Part shown: positions 1 through 6,441 of the stretch, one piece after another | Layout: every line of letters starts with the position of its first letter | Position numbering within the stretch: position 1 is the stretch's first letter | Origin: an uncultured Oscillospiraceae bacterium | GTDB lineage: Bacteria; Bacillota; Clostridia; Oscillospirales; Oscillospiraceae | Assembly: GCA_934655935.1 (NCBI GenBank) | Contig: CAKUHJ010000055.1 | Location: forward strand, 1 to 11,326 | Reading direction: 5' to 3' | DNA length: 11,326 nt | The notes under the pieces: model-generated | The model's input: only the letters and a program-made list of their open reading frames with translations | What the model was told of the DNA's origin: nothing | Database searches by the model: none | Translations under genes and position numbers: made by a program

Positions 1-257
1 TCTTCGCCGGCAGCAGCCGGGTTCGGGGTCGCCGTGACCGTGCCGCCGCTGATGTTCGAGACAGCGATCTTGTAGGTCTGCTGCGGCAAAAGAAGTTCGA
101 TTTGCTCCTGCACACTTTGGAGCTGCTTTTCTTCGGCATACGAGAGCGTCGCGTCATCCTCCAGCGCAAACGTACACGCGTTCCGGATCACAGCAAGCTG
201 CTCGTCTGAAAAAAGGCGCTGACAGCAAAAATTCCTTGAATATGGAAAAGCAGAGGT
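1..257 (-). pseudogene. Partial, apparently headless protein with bacterial repeat domain
   Basis: An open minus-strand frame enters from the left edge and is closed upstream by an in-frame TGA at 260-258. It reads LFSDEQLAVIRNACTFALED, then a Glu/Gln-rich helical stretch, then YKIAVSNISGGTVTATPNP followed by AAAGE at the window edge. The Gly-Gly-Thr-Val-Thr-Ala-Thr-Pro pattern is typical of InlB-like/flagellin-like bacterial repeats found in surface and phage-tail proteins (family knowledge). No ATG, GTG or TTG with a Shine-Dalgarno site precedes the recognisable protein. The first possible start is GTG at 191-189, inside the conserved-looking stretch and without an SD. A different frame opens with ATG at 273 and would join this frame only if a T were lost from the six-T run at 210-215. 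It is therefore most likely a truncated or frameshifted gene. The product is not identified beyond the repeat-like segment. Confidence 0.45.
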
Positions 258-309
258 TCAAAACCCCTGCCATCCGTGATTTCATCTATGGAGTTACCAA
301 AGAATTTTG

Positions 310-379
310 AGAATAAAAAATTGCCGAACCCATTGAGATGACTGGCTTTTTTGCCATTTCATCTATAGTGTTCGGCAAT
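310..379 (-). terminator. Large intrinsic terminator downstream of tRNA-Val
   Basis: The 10-base arms 379-370 and 329-320 (ATTGCCGAAC / GTTCGGCAAT) pair perfectly. Inside them a 6-bp stem (364-359 with 341-336) and a 4-bp stem (356-353 with 346-343) stack around a loop of six A on the minus strand. On the minus strand the outer arm runs straight into TTTTTTATTC (320-311), the U-tract of a Rho-independent terminator. It lies directly 3' of the tRNA-Val gene. A roughly 60-nt hairpin is larger than most tRNA terminators. Confidence 0.75.
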
Positions 380-381
380 CA

Positions 382-458
382 TGGTGGACGATGGCGGACT
401 CGAACCGTCGACCTCCTGCGTGTGAAGCAGGCGCTCTAACCAGCTGAGCTAATCCTCC
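382..458 (-). tRNA. tRNA-Val (anticodon CAC), CCA encoded, two stem mismatches
   Basis: Read on the minus strand, the cloverleaf is: acceptor GGAGGAT, D-arm GCTC/GAGC with loop AGCTGGTTA, anticodon stem CCTGC/GCAGG around loop TTCACAC (anticodon CAC, valine GUG codon), variable region AGGTC, T-arm with loop TTCGAGT, acceptor 3' strand ATCGTCC, discriminator A and an encoded CCA. The D and anticodon stems pair perfectly. The acceptor stem has a G4-G69 mismatch and the T-stem has an A50-C64 mismatch. Both suspect positions can be explained by a changed 3' half. The gene is single, with its own promoter and terminator. It is probably functional, but a diverged or damaged copy is possible. Confidence 0.9.
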
Positions 459-468
459 GTCGGACACT

Positions 469-498
469 ATTATAGCAGAGCTCTGCCCGAAATGTCAA
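469..498 (-). promoter_or_regulatory. Sigma-A promoter for tRNA-Val
   Basis: On the minus strand a perfect -35 TTGACA (498-493) and a perfect -10 TATAAT (474-469) are separated by 18 bases. The predicted start near 462 leaves only a few bases before the mature tRNA 5' end at 458, so the primary transcript would have a very short leader. Both hexamers match consensus, as is usual for stable RNA genes. Confidence 0.85.
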
Positions 499-554
499 CC
501 AAAACTTTTTCGGAATTCCGTCCGGCTATCCGGGCCTCCGGCGGCGGGGCCCGG

Positions 555-2147
555 TCAGAGGCTCCGGATGATCTGCTCCGCGCTCAGAAGCCCGTCCAGC
601 GCCGCCGAGGTGATGCCGCCGGCATAGCCGGCGCCCTCGCCGCAGGGGTACAGGCCGGAAAGCTCAGACTGACGGGTCTGCGGATTGCGGAGAATCCTCA
701 CAGGGCTGGAGCTGCGGGTCTCCGGCGCGGTCAGGAGCGCTTCGGGATCTGCAAAGCCGCGGAGCTTTTCTGCGAGCATGGGCAGCGCCTGCTCGAGAAC
801 GTCCGTAATCACGGGCGGGAGCACCGCATGCAGCTCGCACAGCGTGATGCCGGGGCGATAGGTCGGCTGCACGCGCCCGAGCCCTGCCGAGGGCCTGTGC
901 GCCAGAAAATCCCCCACAAGCTGCGCCGGCGCGCGGTAATCCGAGCCGCCGGCCCGGAAGGCCGCCTGCTCAAGCTGGCGCTGCCATTCCATGCCGCCCA
1001 GCACGCCCTTGTCCGGAAAATCCTCCGGATGCAGGGTCACAAGGAGCGCGCTGTTGGCGTTTTCGCCGTCCCGCGCCTGATTGCTCATGCCGTTGGTCAC
1101 AACGCCGCCCTCCTCCGAGGCGGCCGCGACCACGCTGCCGCCCGGACACATGCAGAAGGTATAGGCTGAACCGCTCTTCGTCACGGCGTTGAGCTTGTAG
1201 TCCGCCGCACCGAGGCCCGGCGCGCCCGCAAACGCGCCGTACTGACTCTCGTCAATCAGGCGCTGCGGATGCTCGATGCGCACGCCCATGGAAAACGGCT
1301 TCGGCTCCATGGGGATTCCCGCCTCGTGCAGCATCCGGAACGTGTCGCGCGCGCTGTGCCCGACGGCCAGAATCACCTGCCTGCACGCAAGCTCCAGCGG
1401 CTGCCCGCCGCAGACGGCCCGCACGCCGCAGACCTGCCCGCCGCACGTCAGAATTCCGGTCAGCTTTGTTCCAAAGCGGACCTCGCCGCCGTAATGCAGA
1501 ATTTTCTCGCGGAGATTCTGCACCACGCGCAGCAGAACGTCCGTCCCGATATGGGGCTTGGCGTCAAAGAGAATATCCGCGTGCGCGCCCGAATCCGCAA
1601 ACTGTTCCAGAATCCAGTGAATCCGCTCGTTCTTTACGCCGGTATTGAGCTTGCCGTCGGAAAACGTGCCTGCGCCGCCCTCCCCGAACTGGACGTTGCA
1701 CTCCGGGTCCAGCGCGCCGCTTTCCCAGAAGCGGCGCACCTTCTCATGGCGCGTGCGCGCGTCCTGCCCGCGCTCAAGGACGATCGGGCGGAGCCCCGCC
1801 ATGGAAAGCGCCAGCGCTGCAAACATGCCCGCAGGCCCGAAGCCCACGATCACCGGCCGGTCCTCCGGCAGCCGTGCGGGCTTCGGCGGGGCATAGGTAT
1901 CCGGCTCGGCCAGGCTGAGCTTCGCGTCGCGCGTGCGGCGCAGAACCCGGTCCTCCCGCTCCTTCACAAGCACATCCACCGTGTAAATCAGGCGCACATC
2001 CTGCTTTTTGCGCGCGTCCACCGAACGGCGGACAATCTGAAGCTCCTTGATCTGCCCCGGCTGAAGCTGCAGGCGCTTTGCCGCAGCCTGCAGAAGTCTT
2101 CCCATATCGCCGTCCGGTGGGAGGGAAATATCCCGTATCCGAATCAT
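555..2147 (-). CDS. FAD-dependent dehydrogenase, COG2509 type
   Basis: This is a 530-aa flavoprotein. An N-terminal domain of about 75 residues (MIRIRDISLP...) precedes the FAD-binding fold, as in COG2509 proteins. The dinucleotide-binding motif VGFGPAGMFAALAL is near residue 101, with the ribose-binding Glu in LERG about 20 residues later. A flavin-contact segment FGEGGAGTFSDGKLNT lies near 154-169, and the C-terminal FAD motif CGEGAGYAGGITSAALDG near 502-519. The substrate of this family is not settled; it is a cytosolic oxidoreductase. The frame stays open to an ATG at 2207, but that start lies inside the upstream gene. ATG 2147 has the SD AGGAGAA six bases upstream and overlaps the previous stop as ATGA, so 2147 is chosen. 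It is translationally coupled to the HI0933-type gene. No clear intrinsic terminator follows, only a GC-rich hairpin at 530-554 without a U-tract. Confidence 0.9.
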   Translation of the reverse strand: MIRIRDISLPPDGDMGRLLQAAAKRLQLQPGQIKELQIVRRSVDARKKQDVRLIYTVDVLVKEREDRVLRRTRDAKLSLAEPDTYAPPKPARLPEDRPVIVGFGPAGMFAALALSMAGLRPIVLERGQDARTRHEKVRRFWESGALDPECNVQFGEGGAGTFSDGKLNTGVKNERIHWILEQFADSGAHADILFDAKPHIGTDVLLRVVQNLREKILHYGGEVRFGTKLTGILTCGGQVCGVRAVCGGQPLELACRQVILAVGHSARDTFRMLHEAGIPMEPKPFSMGVRIEHPQRLIDESQYGAFAGAPGLGAADYKLNAVTKSGSAYTFCMCPGGSVVAAASEEGGVVTNGMSNQARDGENANSALLVTLHPEDFPDKGVLGGMEWQRQLEQAAFRAGGSDYRAPAQLVGDFLAHRPSAGLGRVQPTYRPGITLCELHAVLPPVITDVLEQALPMLAEKLRGFADPEALLTAPETRSSSPVRILRNPQTRQSELSGLYPCGEGAGYAGGITSAALDGLLSAEQIIRSL

Positions 2148-3373
2148 AAAGCGTTCTCCTCCGCTTTTCCAAGCTGCCCTGCCACATAGCCCGACGCCCA
2201 GGCCCACTGCAGGTTGAAGCCGCCGCAGTCCCCGTCAATGTCCAGAACCTCGCCCGCAGCATATACGCCCGGCGAAAGCCGGCTTTCAAGCGTCTGCGCG
2301 TCGAACTCCGCCGTCGGCACGCCGCCGGCCGTGACCTGTGCGCTGTCAAAGCCCATGACGCCCGTTACATCCAGGCAGAAGCATTTTATCATGCGCGCGC
2401 AGCGCAGCAGCTCCTCCTGCGCAAGCTCCGCCAGAGGCTTCCGCCCGTCTATGCCGCAGCGCCGGACAATCGTCTTCCCGAGCCTTGCCTGCAGCATCCC
2501 GCTCAGAAGCTCTTCCGCCGCAAGCGCCGGAAAGCCTGCCTGCCGGCGTTTGAGAAGCGTCAGAACGGCTTCCTCCGGCCATGCGCGCAGAAAATCCAGC
2601 TGCAGCGCCTGCCGCCCGGAGAAAACCGACGCCGCGCGGGACACGGCGAACGCCTCCGGCCCGCTGACGCCAAAGTCCGTAAACTGAAGCTCTCCCGCGC
2701 TCTGCGCCGCGGGCACGCTGTTCTGCAGCAGCGTCAGCGCCGCGTCCGCGCGGACGCCCTTCAGGGCCCGGACCCACGTCGGGTCGGTGCAAAGCTGCGT
2801 CAGACACGGATAAAGCGGCGTGCAGCTGTGCCCGAACTGCGAAAGAAGATGATAGCCTGCGCGGCTGCCGCCGAGCTTTTTCCCGGCCCAGCCGCCGCAG
2901 CAGACAATCAGCTTGTCTCCAAAATAGCGTTCGCCGGTCGCCGCAAGCGCCTGGTAGCCGCGCGCCTTTTTTTTGACCTCGACCACATCGCAGCTGCAGA
3001 CCGTCTGCACACCGCGCGCGTCCAGCGCGAAGCGCAGCACATCCACGACACTGTTTGCCTGGTCGGAAAGCGGGTAAACCTTTCCGTTCTCTTCCGTTAC
3101 GGTCAGAAGGCCGAGCCCGGCAAAAAACGCAAGCGCCCGCTCCGTTCCGAAGCGCCGCAGCGCCGGAAGGGCAAAGCCCGCATCCGCGCCGTGGTACCGC
3201 GACGGCTCCAGCGCGCGGTTCGTCAGATTGCAGCGCCCATTGCCCGTCGCCATAAGCTTTTTCCCGAGTCTTGCCTGCCGCTCGAGCAGAATCACCGTAT
3301 TTTCCCTTGTCCCGGCGGCGCTGAGCGCGGCCATCATGCCGCTCGCCCCGCCGCCAATGATGAGCACCTTCAT
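2144..3373 (-). CDS. HI0933/BaiN-type NAD(P)/FAD-dependent oxidoreductase
   Basis: This is a 409-aa flavoprotein of the HI0933 family (YhiN, BaiN, 'aminoacetone oxidase family FAD-binding enzyme'). The FAD-binding GGGASG motif is at residues 7-12, the ribose-contacting Glu in LLERQ near 31, and the family signature GKKLMATGNGRCNLTN at 37-52. The C-terminal FAD motif YAAGEVLDIDGDCGGFNLQ lies near 371-389, followed by WAWASGYVAG. Length and motif order match full-length members. BaiN has been proposed to act in bile-acid dehydroxylation, but most homologues have no proven substrate, so none is assigned here. ATG 3373 has the SD GGAGG five bases upstream and a good promoter at 3408-3436. Its last codons overlap the start of the COG2509 gene by four bases (ATGA), so the two form an operon. 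Confidence 0.92.
   Translation of the reverse strand: MKVLIIGGGASGMMAALSAAGTRENTVILLERQARLGKKLMATGNGRCNLTNRALEPSRYHGADAGFALPALRRFGTERALAFFAGLGLLTVTEENGKVYPLSDQANSVVDVLRFALDARGVQTVCSCDVVEVKKKARGYQALAATGERYFGDKLIVCCGGWAGKKLGGSRAGYHLLSQFGHSCTPLYPCLTQLCTDPTWVRALKGVRADAALTLLQNSVPAAQSAGELQFTDFGVSGPEAFAVSRAASVFSGRQALQLDFLRAWPEEAVLTLLKRRQAGFPALAAEELLSGMLQARLGKTIVRRCGIDGRKPLAELAQEELLRCARMIKCFCLDVTGVMGFDSAQVTAGGVPTAEFDAQTLESRLSPGVYAAGEVLDIDGDCGGFNLQWAWASGYVAGQLGKAEENAL
2154..2160 (-). promoter_or_regulatory. Shine-Dalgarno site fixing the COG2509 start
   Basis: AGGAGAA on the minus strand lies six bases before ATG 2147, inside the end of the upstream coding sequence. It decides between the coupled start at 2147 and the longer frame from 2207. 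Confidence 0.8.
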
Positions 3374-3407
3374 AAAAGCCTCCGCTGCGCCGGTTTCTTC
3401 TGATCAC

Positions 3408-3436
3408 AGTATAACCGAAAAAGCGGCACTTGCCAA
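3408..3436 (-). promoter_or_regulatory. Promoter for the flavoprotein operon
   Basis: On the minus strand -35 TTGGCA (3436-3431) and -10 TATACT (3413-3408) are separated by 17 bases. The predicted start is about 30 bases before ATG 3373. The -35 hexamer occupies almost the same bases as the -35 of the divergent plus-strand promoter. Confidence 0.75.
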
Positions 3437-3458
3437 GCGGCAACTGCCCTGCTACAAT
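3430..3458 (+). promoter_or_regulatory. Promoter for the ylmH-yqeCB-modE-like operon
   Basis: -35 TTGCCA (3430-3435) and -10 TACAAT (3453-3458) are separated by 17 bases, and a TGC just before the -10 gives an extended -10. The predicted start near 3465 leaves a leader of about 35 bases before ATG 3500. The -35 coincides with that of the opposite promoter, so the two polymerase footprints must collide. Confidence 0.75.
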
Positions 3459-3499
3459 AATATAAATACAAAATACAGCAGGAAGGGAGAGCGCCCTGC

Positions 3500-4285
3500 A
3501 TGGACCGAAGAACACAGATTGCGCGCCTGGCGCAGTCCGCGGAGGATGAGATCCTTCTGGCGCGGGTATACGAATGCATCACAAGGGCCTCTCAGGCCGG
3601 CCGCCCCGCTGCAAGCTGCTTTCTCAGCAAGCGCGAGCAGATGCTCTGCGCTGAGCTTCTGCGCGGCGAGCGCTTCCGATTTTTTGGCGGCCTGGAAAGC
3701 GCGGAGAGAGAGGTCTGCTGCCATGTGCCGGAATATCTGGACGAGGAGGATTGGCTGCTCGGGCCGGATGGTCCGCTCGCAGCCGTCCGGGCAGAGTTTT
3801 ACGAGCAGGACGTCCTGACGCACCGCGATTTTCTCGGCAGCTTCATGGGCTGCGGCGTCAAGCGGGAGACCGTGGGCGATATCTATGTGCGAAGCGGCGT
3901 ATGCGACTTCTTGGTCACAAGGCCCATTCTTCCGTACCTGCTGCAGAACCTGACCTCTGCCGGACGGACGAAGCTCCGCCTGCGGGAGCTCCCGCTTTCC
4001 GAGCTGGAACCTCCGCAGGCGCATTCAAAAACCGTCCGCGACACCGTCTCATCCCTGCGGCTTGACAGCGTCGTTTCCTCCGGCTTTTCCATCAGCCGCG
4101 GAAAGGCGGCGGATTACATTGCCGCGGGCAAGGCGGAGCTCAACTACCTGCCATGCCTGAAGCCGGACAAGGCCGTCGCCGCCGCGGATGTGATCTGCGT
4201 GCGGGGGCTTGGAAAAATCCGCCTGGAGGAGATCGGCGGCGCCACAAAAAAGGGCCGCACCGCCATTACCATCATCCGATACTGA
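3500..4285 (+). CDS. ylmH: YlmH-like S4-domain RNA-binding protein
   Basis: This 261-aa protein has the YlmH family layout. An N-terminal region with the signature THRDFLGSFMGCGVKRETVGDI (near residues 107-128) is followed by an S4 RNA-binding domain at about 185-245, with GFSISRGKAADYIAAGKAEL (195-214) as the RNA-contacting helix-turn. In B. subtilis YlmH sits in the division cluster and binds stalled 50S subunits, where it can act like RqcP in ribosome-associated quality control (established knowledge). Here it is away from sepF/ylmG/divIVA and instead heads the operon containing DUF896 and the molybdenum-hydroxylase maturation genes. ATG 3500 lies about 10 bases after a GGAAGGGAG purine tract and directly downstream of a good promoter. 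Length is normal for the family. Confidence 0.92.
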   Translation: MDRRTQIARLAQSAEDEILLARVYECITRASQAGRPAASCFLSKREQMLCAELLRGERFRFFGGLESAEREVCCHVPEYLDEEDWLLGPDGPLAAVRAEFYEQDVLTHRDFLGSFMGCGVKRETVGDIYVRSGVCDFLVTRPILPYLLQNLTSAGRTKLRLRELPLSELEPPQAHSKTVRDTVSSLRLDSVVSSGFSISRGKAADYIAAGKAELNYLPCLKPDKAVAAADVICVRGLGKIRLEEIGGATKKGRTAITIIRY

Positions 4286-4299
4286 GGAGTACAGCCGCT

Positions 4300-4530
4300 A
4301 TGAAACAGGAAAAAATCGACCGCATCAACGAGCTTGCCCGGAAGGCAAAGGCAGAGGGCCTTTCCGAGCAGGAGCTTCAGGAGCGCGACGCGCTGCGCCG
4401 CGAATACATCGACGCCGTAAAGAAAAGCCTCTGCGATCATCTGGACAACACCTGGGTCGTCGATGAGAAGGGCAACAAGCGGAAGCTGCAGAAGAAGGAC
4501 GGGCGCGTCATTCCCTTCCCGAAATCGTAG
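4300..4530 (+). CDS. DUF896 (YnzC/UPF0291) small protein
   Basis: This 76-aa protein begins MKQEKIDRINELARKAKAEG, then LSEQELQERDALRREYID, the two-helix hairpin that defines DUF896 (B. subtilis YnzC, about 77 aa). The charged C-terminal part, ending KKDGRVIPFPKS, is typical of the longer members. The molecular role is not established. The frame stays open upstream to 4153, but ATG 4300 has a GAGGAGT SD nine bases upstream and matches the family start. It begins 14 bases after ylmH and ends two bases before yqeC, so it is inside the same transcription unit. Confidence 0.92.
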   Translation: MKQEKIDRINELARKAKAEGLSEQELQERDALRREYIDAVKKSLCDHLDNTWVVDEKGNKRKLQKKDGRVIPFPKS

Positions 4531-4532
4531 GC

Positions 4533-5213
4533 ATGCCGGCGCTGACGCTTCGACAGGCGCTTTCCGTCCGCCCCGGCGTGACCGCCATCATCGGCGGCGG
4601 CGGAAAGTCCACGCTGCTTCTGCAGCTGGGCCTGGAGCTGGCCCGCAGCGCGCGGGTCATTCTGTGCACCACCACGCATATCTACCCGCCCGAGGGCGTC
4701 GCCTGCCTGCAGAATCCCTCCGAGGCAGAGCTTTCCGCGGCGCTGCGCGCGGAAGGGTGCGTCTGCGTCGGGACGCCGTGCGAAAACGGAAAGCTCCGCG
4801 CGCCGGAGCTTCCGGTCGGGCGCCTTGCGGCGCTGGCAGATTATGTGCTTGCAGAGGCCGACGGCGCAAAGGGCCGGCCTCTGAAGGCGCACGCGGCGCA
4901 CGAGCCCGTCATTCCGCCGCAGGCCGACCAGACCATTCTGGTGCTCGGGCTTTCCGGCCTCGGGCGGCCCATTTCCGAAGCGGCGCACCGGCCTGAGCTT
5001 TACAGCGCCCGCCTCGGCGTGACGGAGGACGCCCTGGTTACGCCGGAGCTGGCGGCAGAGCTTCTGTGCCTGGAGGCGCTGCACACGCGGGTACTGCTCA
5101 ATCAGGCGGATACCGCCGCCCGGCGGCAGGCCGCGCGCGCCCTCGCCGCCCGGCTTTCCTGCCCGGTGTGCATGGCGGCTTTACAGAAAGGATGGATCGA
5201 ATGCTTGTCCTGA
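4533..5213 (+). CDS. yqeC: YqeC, selenium-dependent molybdenum hydroxylase accessory protein
   Basis: This 226-aa protein has a P-loop IIGGGGKSTLL at residues 19-29, the CTTTHIYPP segment near 45-53, and the family motif AEADGAKGRPLKAH near 107-120 followed by EPVIPP. These mark YqeC, a putative nucleotide-binding accessory protein linked by comparative genomics (Haft and Self, 'orphan SelD' work) to molybdenum hydroxylases that carry a labile, non-selenocysteine selenium. Its biochemical step is unproven. The start is two bases after the DUF896 stop with no strong SD, so it probably depends on translational coupling. The end overlaps the start of yqeB by 13 bases. No hydroxylase structural subunit and no selD is in the window. 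Confidence 0.88.
   Translation: MPALTLRQALSVRPGVTAIIGGGGKSTLLLQLGLELARSARVILCTTTHIYPPEGVACLQNPSEAELSAALRAEGCVCVGTPCENGKLRAPELPVGRLAALADYVLAEADGAKGRPLKAHAAHEPVIPPQADQTILVLGLSGLGRPISEAAHRPELYSARLGVTEDALVTPELAAELLCLEALHTRVLLNQADTAARRQAARALAARLSCPVCMAALQKGWIECLS
5187..5192 (+). promoter_or_regulatory. Shine-Dalgarno site fixing the yqeB start
   Basis: AAAGGA lies eight bases before ATG 5201. It overlaps the alternative ATG at 5192, which therefore cannot be served by it, and the ATG at 5066 lies deep in yqeC. Confidence 0.75.
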
Positions 5214-6022
5214 TCCGGGGCGCGGGAGATCTCGCGTCCGGCATTGCGCTGCGGCTGCACCGGTCCGGGCTTTCGGTTGTCATGACCGACCTGCCCCGGC
5301 CGACCGCCATCCGGCGCACCGTCTGCTTTTCGCAGGCAATTTTATTCGGAACCATGCGTGTGGAGGACGTATACGCCGTACGCTGCGCCTCAGAGGCGGA
5401 AATCCGCGCGGCGCTGCAGGAAGGCCGCATTCCGGTCCTGGCCGACCCGGCGTGCGCCTGCCGCGAGACGCTCCGGCCGGATGTGCTGGTCGACGCCATC
5501 CTCGCCAAAAAGAATCTCGGCACCCGGATTACGGACGCGCCGCTGGTCATCGGCGTCGGGCCGGGCTTTACCGCGGGCACGGACTGCCACTGCGTGGTGG
5601 AAACCATGCGCGGGCACACGCTGGGCCGTGTCATCCGCACGGGAAGCGCCCTGCCCAACACCAACATTCCGGGACTGATCGGCGGCTTTGCCGGCGAGCG
5701 CGTGCTGCGCGCCCCGGCGGACGGAATTTTCCGCCAGCGGCTTGAAATCGGCGCGCTTGTCCGCGCCGGCGATATCGCGGGCGAGGTAGACGGCCAGCCG
5801 ATGCGCTGCACCATCGCAGGTGTGCTGCGCGGCATTCTTCCGGACGGAACCCCCGTCCAGAAGGGCATGAAGTCCGGCGACGTGGACCCGCGCGGCGATG
5901 TTTCCAACTGTGAAACCGCCTCGGACAAGGCCATCGCCATCGGCGGCGGCGTGCTGCAGGCCATTCTGGAATACAGCGGCGTCCTGCGCCGGATTCCCGG
6001 AAAAAATCGCCTTGGCGTCTGA
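5201..6022 (+). CDS. yqeB: YqeB, selenium-dependent molybdenum cofactor biosynthesis protein
   Basis: This 273-aa protein starts MLVLIRGAGDLASGIALRLH, a Rossmann-type GAGDLASG motif at residues 7-14. It continues with the YqeB hallmarks RPTAIRRTVCFSQAI (around 31-45), VDAILAKKNLGT (near 100), VGPGFTAGTDCHCVVET (around 116-132), and a C-terminal segment GMKSGDVDPRG ... AIAIGGGVLQAIL. The family is predicted to help mature selenium-containing molybdenum hydroxylases such as xanthine dehydrogenase or purine hydroxylase. The reaction is not known. Gene order yqeC-yqeB, with overlap, supports both calls. ATG 5201 is chosen because it is the first start spaced correctly from the AAAGGA SD and gives the family N-terminus. 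Confidence 0.9.
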   Translation: MLVLIRGAGDLASGIALRLHRSGLSVVMTDLPRPTAIRRTVCFSQAILFGTMRVEDVYAVRCASEAEIRAALQEGRIPVLADPACACRETLRPDVLVDAILAKKNLGTRITDAPLVIGVGPGFTAGTDCHCVVETMRGHTLGRVIRTGSALPNTNIPGLIGGFAGERVLRAPADGIFRQRLEIGALVRAGDIAGEVDGQPMRCTIAGVLRGILPDGTPVQKGMKSGDVDPRGDVSNCETASDKAIAIGGGVLQAILEYSGVLRRIPGKNRLGV

Positions 6023-6038
6023 TGACGGAGGTGCTTCC

Positions 6039-6383
6039 ATGAAATACTGCCAGCTTCTGAACGAGGACCACATCCGTCTTCTGCCGCCGCAGGAGGACGG
6101 GGAAGGCGCGGTGGAAATCCTCTGCGAACGTGTTCTGTGCATTTTTCCGCTTGACCAGCTCCAGGAGGTCTGCCTTCTGAAGGCCTTCGGGCAGGATATG
6201 CTTTGCTTCCGGGCCCCGGACGCGCTGTTTGCGCGCGAGCACCTGGTGCAGCTGCCGCTTTCACACCCGGACTGCGCGGCGTTTCTTTCCGCGCTGCAGG
6301 AGGCGCTGCCGGCCTGCTTCCCGCTGAAGGAAAGGCCTGCCGGCCCTCTTTGCGATCAGAACGGCCGCCATATTGATGAATAA
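6039..6383 (+). CDS. Unrecognised cysteine-rich 114-aa protein in the yqeCB operon
   Basis: This 114-aa protein, MKYCQLLNEDHIRLLPPQED..., was not recognised. It has eight cysteines (positions 4, 29, 34, 45, 56, 79, 93, 105), unusual for a small cytosolic protein, but they are spread out and form no CxxC pair. Hydrophobic and acidic residues alternate as in a compact alpha/beta fold, with no signal peptide or membrane helix. It starts 16 bases after yqeB with a GGAGGTG SD five to six bases before ATG 6039, which is strong evidence that it is a real gene. Position between yqeB and a ModE-type protein suggests a role near molybdenum/selenium enzyme maturation, as inference only. Confidence 0.8.
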   Translation: MKYCQLLNEDHIRLLPPQEDGEGAVEILCERVLCIFPLDQLQEVCLLKAFGQDMLCFRAPDALFAREHLVQLPLSHPDCAAFLSALQEALPACFPLKERPAGPLCDQNGRHIDE

Positions 6384-6428
6384 AGCCCTGTTTTTTCTGC
6401 ATGCTATATCCTGCAGCGTCATTTTTTC

Positions 6429-6434
6429 AGGAGG
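6429..6434 (+). promoter_or_regulatory. Shine-Dalgarno site for the 45-aa ORF
   Basis: A perfect AGGAGG lies seven bases before ATG 6442. ATG 6436 is only one base away and ATG 6373 has no SD, so 6442 is the start. Confidence 0.8.
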
Positions 6435-6441
6435 TATGCAG

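Noticed and set aside
1269..2189. 306-aa plus-strand frame opposite the COG2509 gene
   Set aside because: It is antisense to conserved FAD motifs and shows no SD or recognisable motif.
2148..2207. 20-residue N-terminal extension of the COG2509 protein
   Set aside because: It lies inside the upstream gene, has no SD, and the coupled start at 2147 has one.
2346..3515. 389-aa minus frame overlapping the HI0933-type gene
   Set aside because: It is a +1 shadow of the real gene in the same direction, rich in Arg/Gly/Ala, and would run through the promoter region.
5066..5200. 45-residue N-terminal extension of YqeB
   Set aside because: It overlaps yqeC deeply and is Arg/Pro/Gly-rich; the Rossmann motif begins correctly from ATG 5201.
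5098..6402. 434-aa minus-strand frame opposite yqeB
   Set aside because: Composition is Arg/Ser/Pro low complexity with no recognisable domain, and the opposite strand encodes a clear YqeB.
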